From Zasmidium citrigriseum (Eukaryota > Ascomycota > Dothideomycetes > Mycosphaerellales > Mycosphaerellaceae), in contig NHNW01000069.1 in NCBI GenBank assembly GCA_002786025.1, positions 1 through 64,000 of the forward strand: 64,000 nt of DNA. The letters are read 5' to 3'. A program made the position numbers and the translations under genes. Numbering within the stretch: position 1 is the stretch's first letter; each line of letters starts with the position of its first letter. The notes below the pieces were generated by a model. It was not told where the DNA came from. It did no database searches and was given only the letters and a program-made list of their open reading frames with translations. Positions 12,577 through 22,228 of the stretch are shown here, piece by piece.

Positions 12577-13774
12577 AGTATTTGCCAACTCGGCTGAATT
12601 ACCAAAACACAGCACGACACTAGCACGCCTTCACCAGCACGCATCTGAACACTTGCGGGAGCAAGATCTTTGGAGTCGACGCCAAAGCATCATCACCCAG
12701 GAGCAGTGATACCCGTCCTGGGCGAGCTCACCAGCTTCACCAGCCAGCCTTCGCAGACTGCCTTGACGGACTTTCATCTCAATGATCCTGAGCGACTTGA
12801 GTTTCTCAGCCGCAGCGTTCGGACTGCAGCATGCCAGGCCTTGACTCGTTGGCTGGAAGTCGCTCACACGGTCTGGGATCCTGACTGTCCTGGCCCATTA
12901 TTCTGTCGAGTCTGTCGAGATGCAGACGACACCAAGAACGACACCTAATGTCTTGTAAATGCGATGTCACGGTCCTGTTTCAAGGACCGGTGGCGGTATC
13001 GCCTTCCTCTGTGGAAATGTCGTATAGTAGCGATTTTAGATTCGTCAATCGGCCACCCCAAAAGTTTGAACTTTGAACTGGCAAAAGTCAAAATCTTGCT
13101 CGTCATCAACTTCCCTCATTCAGCGCTGACACCGCCCTCTCTTTTATGCAGACCGCTTTTTGTGCGTCGTTCAGCACTCACAAGCGCTCACAGTATGGAC
13201 TGCGACACGGCGATTGACGGTGCAGCGGTTACAGCCTCTCCTGCCGAGCAAAAAACGCGCGGACAGCGTTTTGCCCAGGTCTCGGCGGTCTCAAACTCGC
13301 AACGATTGGTTCTGTCGCCGCACTCTTCAGTGCACAAGCACCCACAAACAGAAACAGCCTCTGCCGGCTGACGAAATGACGCCTCCCTCGATCGTCGCTT
13401 TTCGCTTTGGGCAGGGCGGCACACGACACTCAGCCTCGTATGGTGGACAAAGCAAGAATGTTCAACAAGACCAGCGATGTCCTCGACGCTAGTGTGGCTC
13501 AGTCTGATGAACGGGCGAGGCTGCTCTTCTTGGCTCGTGTCGTGAGATGGTAATGTGTGAAGAACCCGGTCCTGGTCTTAGCCTTGGTGTGTTCTAAAGA
13601 AGTCTTGGTGCTGCACCGCGGTTACCACGGACGCCTGCGCTGCATTCCACACTCCACTTCACCCTCTCGTTCGTCATCATCCTGTTCCTGACATTTGCGA
13701 CCTGGGAAACGCCTGTTTGCTGTACAGTACACTTTGAAGAGACGACTTTCTGGTTTGGCGTTGCTGTTGCGAAG
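12577..13774. other. Intergenic region after ARG8
   Basis: Holds the ARG8 3' UTR and the promoter of the PAP2 gene. An open frame at 12670-12948 (92 residues, ending with a Cys-poor acidic tail) and two overlapping frames at 12964-13492 lack domains and splice context. I leave them uncalled. Confidence 0.5.
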
Positions 13775-15025
13775 ATGGTGTCCACCATCAACCGCGGCGT
13801 TGTACAAAGTACAGCTCAAGAAATCCTCAAATCCGATCGGAAACTCATCGCTTCGTATGTTCTGGACTGGATCATCATCATTGTCTTCGCTGGAGCTGGA
13901 GGTCTTCTCTCGTTAGTCTCGCCACACCATCGACCTTTTTCGCTCGTCAATCTCGAGATCTCGAATCCGGTCGTCCACGAGCAGATATCAGCTGGTCTTG
14001 TGGGAGTTATTGCGTTTGTCGTCCCGGCGATTCTTATTGTTATTATTACCCTCATCTGGGTTCCTGGCGGCGAAGTTAGGAAGACGTCGACGAAATCACA
14101 AGTTCTTAAGATCAAGTTATGGGAATTGGAGAAGGGGCTTGCGGGCTTGTGCCTTAGTGTTGCTACGGGGTTCTTTATTGTTCAGGGGATGAAGAACATG
14201 TTTGGAAAGCCACGACCCAACCTCCTCGCCCGCTGCGACCCAGACCTGGATAACTTCGCCGACTACGTCGTCTCGAGCTTCGCAAGAAATCTAAGTCCGG
14301 AATGGGTCCTCGTCAACTCCTCCATCTGCCAACAACCCGACAAGAAATGGCTCGACGACGGATTCCGATCTTTCCCCTCAGGACACAGTCAATGGTCCTG
14401 GTCCGGCCTCCTCTACCTAAGCCTCTACTTCTGCTCGAAATTCTCCATCGGCCTGCCCGACCTCCCCTACATCCTCAGCGGCCACAACCTCCCCTCGACG
14501 TCCACAACGACTGATCACCGCGAAACCGAACTCCTCCCCCTCCACGCCAACCGCGCGCGCGGCGACTCCGAAGAAACGAAATACGATCCCCACCAACCCC
14601 CTCCCTCCCCCAACCCAACAAACAGCACCACATCCCTGCTCGCCCTCCGCAACACAGCCGCCTCCCCACCCAACTACCTCCTCCTGCCCGCCCTGCTCCC
14701 CATAGCCGTAGCAGTCTACATCTGCAGCACGCGCTTCGTGGAATTCTACCACTTCGGCTTCGACATCATTTCCGGCTCTCTAATAGGAATCGTGACGGCG
14801 TGGTTGGCGTTTCGATGGTATCATTTGCCAATTTCCAGGGGTAGGGGGTGGGCTTTTGGACCTAGGAGTCGGGGACGGGCGTTTGCTATTGGGGTTGGGA
14901 CGCCGGGGTATGTGGATTGGGGGAGTGTGGGTGATACTAGGGGGAAAGTGGGGGGAAAGTGGGGGATTTGGAGGGTGGGAGGTTGTAGTCGTTGGAGAGG
15001 GAAGAGCAGGATGTGGTGCTCTTAG
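13775..15025 (+). CDS. PAP2-family lipid phosphate phosphatase (DPP1/LPP-like)
   Basis: An integral membrane phosphatase likely acting on diacylglycerol pyrophosphate, phosphatidate or related lipids. Single exon, 416 residues. All three PAP2 signatures are present: K-NMFGKPRP (about residue 139), PSGHS (about 200) and R-x5-H-x3-D in TRFVEFYHFGFD (about 318-330). Hydrophobic helices lie at about residues 25-48, 70-95, 125-140, 205-222, 300-316 and 330-348. A polar Pro/Thr/Asn-rich loop of about 75 residues separates the second and third signatures, longer than in yeast Dpp1. The C-terminus is Gly/Arg-rich. The N-terminal ATG follows a TC-rich leader. The exact substrate is not readable from sequence. 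Confidence 0.9.
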   Translation: MVSTINRGVVQSTAQEILKSDRKLIASYVLDWIIIIVFAGAGGLLSLVSPHHRPFSLVNLEISNPVVHEQISAGLVGVIAFVVPAILIVIITLIWVPGGEVRKTSTKSQVLKIKLWELEKGLAGLCLSVATGFFIVQGMKNMFGKPRPNLLARCDPDLDNFADYVVSSFARNLSPEWVLVNSSICQQPDKKWLDDGFRSFPSGHSQWSWSGLLYLSLYFCSKFSIGLPDLPYILSGHNLPSTSTTTDHRETELLPLHANRARGDSEETKYDPHQPPPSPNPTNSTTSLLALRNTAASPPNYLLLPALLPIAVAVYICSTRFVEFYHFGFDIISGSLIGIVTAWLAFRWYHLPISRGRGWAFGPRSRGRAFAIGVGTPGYVDWGSVGDTRGKVGGKWGIWRVGGCSRWRGKSRMWCS

Positions 15026-15530
15026 ATTGTACGAGCACAGGAACTCGCATCTCTGGCGGACAAGGCATTTTTTGAGCTCGTATGCCTTTCATCGTGAGCT
15101 TGGCCTTCCGTGAGATTTGAGAGATGGAGACGCCGAGGATAAGGACGATTTGAGCAAAGAGCTCGGTTTTGATTTGAGTTCTGGGGACAGTGATGGAGTT
15201 TGTGCATTCCCCCAACTCCAGGGCACATCTCGAGCTCGTATGCCTTTGATGGTGCGCTTGGTGACCGGCGATATCTGGGAGATGTGATCGCCACGATAGA
15301 GATGATTCGAGACTGCATAGCATGGAACCTGACACGATACTTGATCATAGCGAGGCGCTTGGGAAGGGTTGGGACAATTATCAATTCTTTTTCTTCATAT
15401 CATAAAGCGTTCATTTGGACGGACGAATGGCAACTAGGCCTCTTCTCATCAACATCCTTGCTGGTATGTGGTGGACCTGCATTCAACCGCAGGGTCTGCT
15501 GGACTCCGTCATCCCAGTGATGACAGGCAA
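15026..15530. repeat. Intergenic with a diverged tandem duplication
   Basis: Between the PAP2 gene and OLA1, which converge, two related segments start with the same GAGCTCGTATGCCTTT string at 15074 and 15232 (158 bp apart). They stay alignable for about 80 bp, through the GAGATTTGAGAGATGG / GATATCTGGGAGATGT region. No gene is evident. The region holds both 3' ends. Confidence 0.6.
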
Positions 15531-17043
15531 TTATGCCTTGGCGGCACCGGCCTTGATGAGCAGGATGTCACCATCTTCCACCACGTATTCCTTGCCCTTC
15601 GTCATGACCTTACCCTTGGCCTTGACCGAAGCTTCGTCACCCTCCTCCTTCAGCGTCTTGTAGTTGTAGACGACGGCCTGGATGAACGTCTTCTCGAAAT
15701 CGCCGTGAATGACACCAGCAGCCTGAGGCGCCTTCGTTCCGTTCCGTATCGTCCATTGCCGTACCTCATCCGGGCCAGTGGTGAAGAATGAGCCCAAGTT
15801 GAGGGCCTTGCGCATAGTGGTGATGATCTTGGGTAGTGAAGATTTGGTGCCGAGCTTCTTGCACTCCTCCTCTGCCTCTGCGTCATTCTCGAATTGCGTA
15901 AGACGCTCCTCAAAGGAGACAGAGATCGGGATAATGGGCTCGCCAGGCGAATTCTCCTTGACCCACTCGGCGATCTTCGGCAGGTACTTGTTCTTTTGGC
16001 GGATGTAATCCTTCTCACTGAGGTTGACGAGGTACACGACGGGCTTTGCGGTGAGCAGGAAGAGTGGGTTGATGACCTCGACCTGGAGTATGTTTGCGTT
16101 AGCTTGTGTTGCTCGCCATCAAAGTCGAACAAAAAGTAAGCAGCATTGCTTCCAGTCAGATGGGACGTTCTATCATGACACCTCTAGCGTTGTATTTATG
16201 AGGGTTCTAAGAGCTGGGATTATAGAGATTGGATCTCTGGTTCATCACAAGAAAGGGGGCGGGGGAAAAGGAAGTTAGTCTCTCACGTACCTCTTTTGGT
16301 GCCCAGTCGTGATGCCGTACGGGCTTGCCAGACTTGAGCAAGTCCAAGATCTTCTCGACGGTTGCCTGCTCCTCTTTCATCTTCTTCATCTCCAAGGACT
16401 GGCCTCCTCGCCGGGTTTGCTTGACCAGATTCTCGTGTGCTTTCTCGACGAACTCGATGTCCTTGATCCGGAGTTCGTCGGCAATGATCTCGAGATCACG
16501 GATGGGGTCGACGTCACCCTCGACGTGAATGATCTCAGCATCGTCGAAGCATCGGACGACTTGGAAGACGGCGTCGACGGCTCGGATGTGTGACAAGAAA
16601 GCATTGCCGAGACCAGCACCGGTGGAAGCACCTCGAGTTAGACCAGCAATGTCGTAGACTGTGAGATTGGCGGGTACTTGGGACTTGGGCTTGTATTGCT
16701 CGACCAGCCAGTCGAATCGCTCATCAGGCACAATGACACGAGCTTCTTCCGGGTCGATGGTGGCGTATGGGAAGTTGGCGGGATCTTGAGACCAGTCAGC
16801 AGATGTATCGACGTGTAGGAGTAGCAGAGGTACTCACTGCCGAGGGAGCACTTCGTCAGAGCCTGGAAAAACGTAGACTTGCCCACATTGGCCAAACCAA
16901 CCTATCCGCCAAAGTCAGCAACGCACTCAAAAGCATGCGCATAGCACGCACATGTCCGTCGTACGCACGATGCCAGATTTCAAACTATTCCCAGGTCGGC
17001 CGAGGAGGACTTTCTCTTGCTTTACTTCCTTCTTGGGAGGCAT
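15531..17043 (-). CDS. OLA1: Obg-like ATPase 1 (YchF/OLA1 family)
   Basis: A TRAFAC-class P-loop ATPase tied to translation and stress responses. Four exons: 17043-16969, 16901-16838, 16784-16291 and 16082-15531, giving 394 residues, the usual OLA1 length. The first junction completes the P-loop GIVGLANVGKST and the second restores NPANFPYATID. Also visible are DIAGLTRGAS (G3), the coiled helical insert around residues 140-200, the YLVNLSEKD block in place of the NKxD G4 motif, which fits ATP preference, and a C-terminal TGS-like domain (VIHGDFEKTFIQA). Introns are 67, 53 and 208 nt. The frame stays open upstream of this ATG to another ATG at 17220, adding 59 presequence-like residues (see findings). 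Confidence 0.95.
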
Positions 17044-17220
17044 TTTCTTCTTCTTGGAGCTGGCGTAGGTTCGGAGAGGCGGTTGGGTATAAACCCGCGA
17101 AACTCGGAGCGCCGGTGCGAATGAACGCCGCGCAGAGGTCGTAAATGCAGAGCCTGCTGCTGTGGTGGCAATCGGGAGTCTAGAAAGGAAGATGAAGCAG
17201 CTCGTGGTGGTGGTAGACAC

Positions 17221-17888
17221 TTTGGTGGTGGGCGGACGAAATCGGCCTGTCCCCGAGAAAGCGTGGCGCGTTCCTGAGGTTGACTAGAATTCGATGCCGC
17301 AGTTGCGCACACTTGATGGTGGGATGTCCGACTGTGGCCTGTCGTCGAAGGAGTGTGGTGTGGTGGTGAGGAGGTGACTTGAAGCTGCGGTTCGGAAATT
17401 CTCCAACTCAAATTTGTGTTGGCCAAAGCTTTTAGTGCCCGCTGCAGCACGTGACCAACTCCAGGGGGTCGACATCAAAGCTGTCTCCGTTGCTCAGCAG
17501 AAGTGAACATGTCAAATAGTTCTGATGACGAGCATGGCCTATTGCTCTGTTCTCGGGATGAATGGCCGGCTAGTTCAGAATAGTCAACCCAGCTTGATCG
17601 GCCAATTCGTGATCTTTCGCTCCTACCGCTTGAGAGGACCTTCTCTGCTTCGTTCAGAACAAATTGCAGTTCCTGGTCGATCTGATGGTTGGCATGATTC
17701 ATTACTTCATTATCGAGATGAAGGCAACGTGTGGCTGGATGGCCGCAACAGGGCTCTTGACCTCAGCCATGACCTCCTGCTGGCATTGCTTGACGTGATT
17801 CCATCTCCATTGCTCATGAGAGATAGCGGGACTCGAACACTCTCAAGATGAGCACGCTTCATCGCTTCATTCTGGAGACGAGCGCTAT
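17221..17888. other. Intergenic region between OLA1 and GCN20
   Basis: Holds the OLA1 promoter and the GCN20 3' UTR. Short frames on both strands have no domain or splice support. Nothing else recognised. Confidence 0.5.
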
Positions 17889-20190
17889 CTAATGCTTGAT
17901 AGCCACACCAGATTCGCCCGCTTGAGCCGTAATCTTCGCCTTGTACTGCTTGACAGTTCCATCGAACTTCTCCACGGTACCATTGTCGCAAACCCATAAC
18001 GACGTGCACACTTGTTCCAACATGTGGACGTCGTGACTGACCAAGACAACACCTCCCTGGAACTGGTTGAGAGCCAGGTTAAGGGCATCCATAGCTTCGA
18101 TATCGAGATGATCTAGAAAGTACAATTAGTATCCAAAGTCTGGCAGAAGAACTGATGTTGGACTCACTAGAAGCTTCGTCCATGACCAGAATGTGAGGGT
18201 TCGTCAATCCAAGACAGGCAAAGGCAACACGAGACTTCTGACCTCCAGATAACAAGCCCATCTTCTGGAGACCAGTCATACCAGTGATACCGAAAGCACC
18301 CAAGTGTCGACGGTATTCTTCATCCGATCTGCCCGGATACTTGGCGGCCATGAACGTCACCGCACTCATGTTCATGTCGAGAGCATCGACGTGGTGCTGA
18401 GCAAAGAATCCGATTCGAAGTCGTGGGTTTGCCGATATGAGTCCAGAAGACGGTGAAAGCGCTCCGATGAGCAACTTGAGAGTTGTCGTCTTACCAGCAC
18501 CGTTGGGTCCAATGATACCAATGCGAGAGTCCAGTTGAACGTCCAGGTCGACATTCTTGAGCAAGGGCTGCTCCTTAGTGTAGCCAAAGGAAACGTTGGA
18601 CATCTGGATGATAGGAGGTGATAGCTTTTCCACCTCGGGGAACTTGAAGTGGACAAGGTATTCGCTCTCTGGCGCCTCCAGGACTGGCATCTTCTCAAGC
18701 TTCTTGATACGCGATTGAGCTTCCGATGATTTGGCGGCGTTGTATCTGAACTTGTCGATGAAGGCTTGCAAATGTGCACGCTGAGCCATTTGGTTCTCGT
18801 ATTCTCGCTTGGCAGTCTTTCGGCGTTCCTCCTTGGTGGCATAGAATGAATCGAAGTTGGCGCCCTTGTAGTAGTCGAGTCGTTCTGAGTGTTGGTGGAT
18901 GATGTCGGTAGCGACTTCGTTCAGGAACGCTCTGTCGTGAGAAACAACCAAGACGGTGCTGGGGTAGTCTTGGAGGTAGTTGGATAAGAAGGTGATGGAC
19001 GGCACATCCAAGTTGTTGGAAGGTTCGTCAAGAAGTAGAAGGTCAGGCTCGCAGAACAGCGCTCTGGCAATTGCAATTCGCATTCGCCAACCACCGGAGA
19101 AGGTCTTGGTGGCGTATTGCTGCCTCTCATGAGAGAAACCGAGACCTGCCAAAATGCTTGCGGCTCTCGATTCTGCTTTGTCGGATTCCATCTCGGCCAA
19201 CTTGGCTTGGACATCGCTCAGAGTGATGTCAAGGCCTTCTCGCTGCTGGTCGAGCTTCGCAGCATCTCCTGATGTGTCGGCCAGGGACGAGCGTTCAGCT
19301 TCGATCTCAGCGAGCTCTTTGGTGATCTTTTCTTGCTCTCGTAGCAAGTGTGTCCGCCACACGTCTGCGTCAAGCACTGCTTGTAGAGCCGGTGTATCAT
19401 CTCCAGTGACTTCTTGCTCAACGTGGAGGATGGAAATATGAGTAGGAATTGCGACTTCACGCTTACTGAGCGCTCTGAGCAGCGTAGATTTACCGATACC
19501 GTTCTGACCTACCAGACCGTATCTGCGGCCGTAGGCGAGCGTCAGGTTGGTATCTGACAGGATACGTTTACCTCCAATGGAGATGTCGATGCCATCGACC
19601 TTAATGTCTTTGCTCTTCGATTGAGCGTCAGATCCCAATTGAAGAGGGTTGACGGCCATGAAGAACTCCTCATACGACAGCTGCTCATCAGGCTGGTCGA
19701 GCAGGCGCGAAGACTCATATTCAACAGTCTTGAATTCTTTCTTGTCTTGCTTCGCGCGGAGCTTCCTCTCAGCCTTTTCGAGCTTCTTCTTGTCCACACG
19801 TGATTCGACCTTGCGGGTATTCGCACTTTCCAGATCTACGCCACCACCTGTGAGACCCAGGGTAGAAGAGACGTTCCGTTGGGCGCCAACTTGGATTGTT
19901 TGATCCAATTTCTTTGCCGAAGGGGCCTGCTGGCGCCTCTCGCTATCGAGGCCATTTTCGTTGGTGAGGCGCTCCACGAACTTCTCCACGAGATTGTGCA
20001 CCGACACTTCATTCTCGTTCGACAGGTCTCCAGAGGCCGACAGAAGCAGCTGAGTGATGACGGCCGCTGCATCGGCCAGAGGATCTCCATCGGTGCTGAA
20101 CTGCCGGGCAGCGTGGTTCAGGTACCCGTCGACATAATCAACCACAACGGGGTCGACGTTGGGCAGTTGCTGGCGGATCTCAGCCTGCAT
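17889..20190 (-). CDS. GCN20: ABC-F ATPase GCN20
   Basis: A cytosolic twin-cassette ABC protein without membrane domain. In yeast it partners Gcn1 on ribosomes to activate the Gcn2 kinase in amino-acid starvation. Two exons, 20190-18168 and 18112-17889, joined across a 55-nt intron, give 748 residues against 752 in yeast. The junction restores NHLDIEAMD in the second Walker B/D-loop. Cassette 1 shows GLVGQNGIGKST, FSGGWRMRIAIARAL and LLLLDEPSNNLD. Cassette 2 shows GIIGPNGAGKTT, LSGGQKSRVAFA and VMDEASNHLD, with Ala where most ABC-F proteins have Pro. The N-terminal about 190 residues are the helical Gcn1-binding region typical of Gcn20. It lies divergent from the large gene at 22225. Confidence 0.93.
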
Positions 20191-22162
20191 CCTGGCGTCT
20201 TAACTGGCGGATGATATGACGTGTGGTTGAGACGAGACCACTGCAGGCAATCTCCGAGGGTGGCCGGATGGCGCTCGAATTTCGACGGCCGTGAATTTGC
20301 TTGTGTGAGTTTCGCGGGTGGCAGCGTGCGGTGCGGGTAGCAGTGGCGACAGCGACAGGAGCGGGATGGACGTGTCGTCTCAGCAGCCAACTAAACCAGA
20401 AGACCAGGTTCGTCAAAGTGCAGATGCCAGGCCATGCATGGTGCTTCTGGAAGGAGAATCTGGACGGTGGCCAATGGGGTTGGAAAAGATACATCGCGCG
20501 GCGACAGGGCCTGCAAAAAGGCGTGGACGCCTTCCTTCGCACGCGCTGCCCCTGCATGCGCTGGAAACGAAACGGCCATCGTATTATACATTGCACGTAA
20601 GAGGCACGAGTCATTTCATCTGTCACGGGCGCAGCTGCAACAATGTTTGCTGTCGCGCTGTCAAAGCCTCTCCCTGTGGCTCAACATTAACTTCTCAGAG
20701 AGTCAGAGCCGTGGCGTACCTGGCTTTTCTTCCTCGACGCTAGCCCAGGCGATCTGTTTCACGAGATGGTATATCGCAGCTGAGGATGGTGATAATATGG
20801 CGCTCCTGGCGTCACCGTCCTCGCTCGCCTCGCCTCCCACAATTCGATCATCATCATCATGTCGGTATCCTAATGCTGTCGCACCTGATGTGTTTCGTCT
20901 TGAGTGCTGGATCCAGACGTTGCAGGTCCAGATGTGGAAACTCCAGAGATCGCGCTATCGCCTTGTCGCCATCCTCGCTTCCCAGCTCCGCCGGGATCTA
21001 CAGCCTGCAAGGGACTTCTCGTTTTAGCACACGACCGGGATGCGTTGTTGCAACCAACGCGTTTCGTAATAACACGATGGTTGCACAAAGCCTCCTTGCT
21101 GCTGTCAATTCCGCTTCAGACCAGAGGCCTCGTCAACAGTCACACGCTGAAGTTCTACAGAGACCGCCCACTGACCGCATGCTCAGGGTCGTGGCGGGCT
21201 CATGCTGCTGCTCGTCCATGGACGACCGTGCCACATGGCGCTTGCGATCGTCATACGCGTTAGGATCGCAGCTATGATGAACGCTTTCCAGCTTCCTGAG
21301 CCGAAGGCCAGCTTTGCATGTCGCCGGCGTGTCGTGTGAGAGCTAGCTTGAATCTAACTACATGTACGTACAAAGCTGCAGACCAGCATCGACTGCACAG
21401 GTGATTCATGCCAGATGCTGCTGTCGTGCCGTGCTCCCGGTAGGCGGGCCAGCAATGCAGAAGCAGCCATCGTGCGTGACATGCATTTGCCCACGCCCAG
21501 AAGTGAGCCACCGAGCGACGGTCGATAAGCCGTTTGGGAGAGAACCAGGATTTCCCGTCAGCGTACGCCGACCTTGGGACTGGTTCGGTCAGGTCAAGTG
21601 GAGCGCGGCTGGTAGACTTTGGGGAGCTACGCGCAGTGATTTGGTCGAGCAGGATCGTGCTGACGGCTCGTCTAAGAGACGAGCTGGGCTATCCTGATTG
21701 CATTTGTTTGCGTCTGGCGGAAGAGGCACGCCGCAGCGGGTCCGCCGTCTTGTGGCCCTTGAGAGCGTGGTACAGCAGTAACAACGTTGAAGTGGTCCAT
21801 GTGCACTGCTCAGCGCTGCGCCCAAGCGTATAGAGCAGTAGAGTCGGTGACAGGAGCAGTGCTGGCACGTCCTTTGCATGTCGACGAGCTTTGTTGTTGA
21901 CGACGGGGAATTTATTTCCTTGCGCATTCACCACCTAGCCTAGCGCACTCAGCCTCGCTCTCGTCGAGCCCCTGCTCTCCGCTCTGCCTCGTCCCCCACT
22001 TGGAACCACTCTCCAGCACGCCACAGAGCTCCTCTCTACGGACACTCGGCCCAGCCGTGTCGGCGAGTCCTGGTCTGTTGCTGCTGCGCGTGAAACAGAC
22101 AGAGACCCGGCCGGCGGCGCTGGTGGAGCTCTGACGAGCGAGTGTTGTTCACCGCGAACAAC
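20191..22162. other. Long divergent intergenic region
   Basis: About 2 kb between divergent genes. It is GC-balanced with several medium frames on both strands (the longest, about 197 codons, at 20434-21027). None has a recognisable domain, a codon pattern like its neighbours, or paired splice sites. It probably holds two promoters and a long leader for the gene at 22225. I see no RNA gene. Confidence 0.5.
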
Positions 22163-22228
22163 ATGCCCACGTCCATACCAACACCGCGCACTCCTCTCGA
22201 CCTCGCCTGCCGTGCGGCCAGGACATGA
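22163..22228 (+). promoter_or_regulatory. Upstream ORF overlapping the main start codon
   Basis: ATG at 22163 opens a 21-codon frame that ends in TGA at 22226-22228. The main ATG is at 22225, so stop and start overlap as ATGA. The arrangement is read directly from the sequence; a role in translational control by termination and reinitiation is inference and depends on the transcript starting upstream of 22163. Confidence 0.5.

Noticed and set aside
12670..12948. Open frame of 92 codons just after ARG8
   Set aside because: No domain, no promoter room from the ARG8 stop, no signal peptide; more likely ARG8 3' UTR.
20434..21027. Open frame of 197 codons in the long divergent intergenic region
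   Set aside because: Overlaps other frames of similar length on both strands, lacks domain or splice partners, and its amino-acid make-up (many Arg, Ser, Cys) looks like chance translation of GC-rich DNA.
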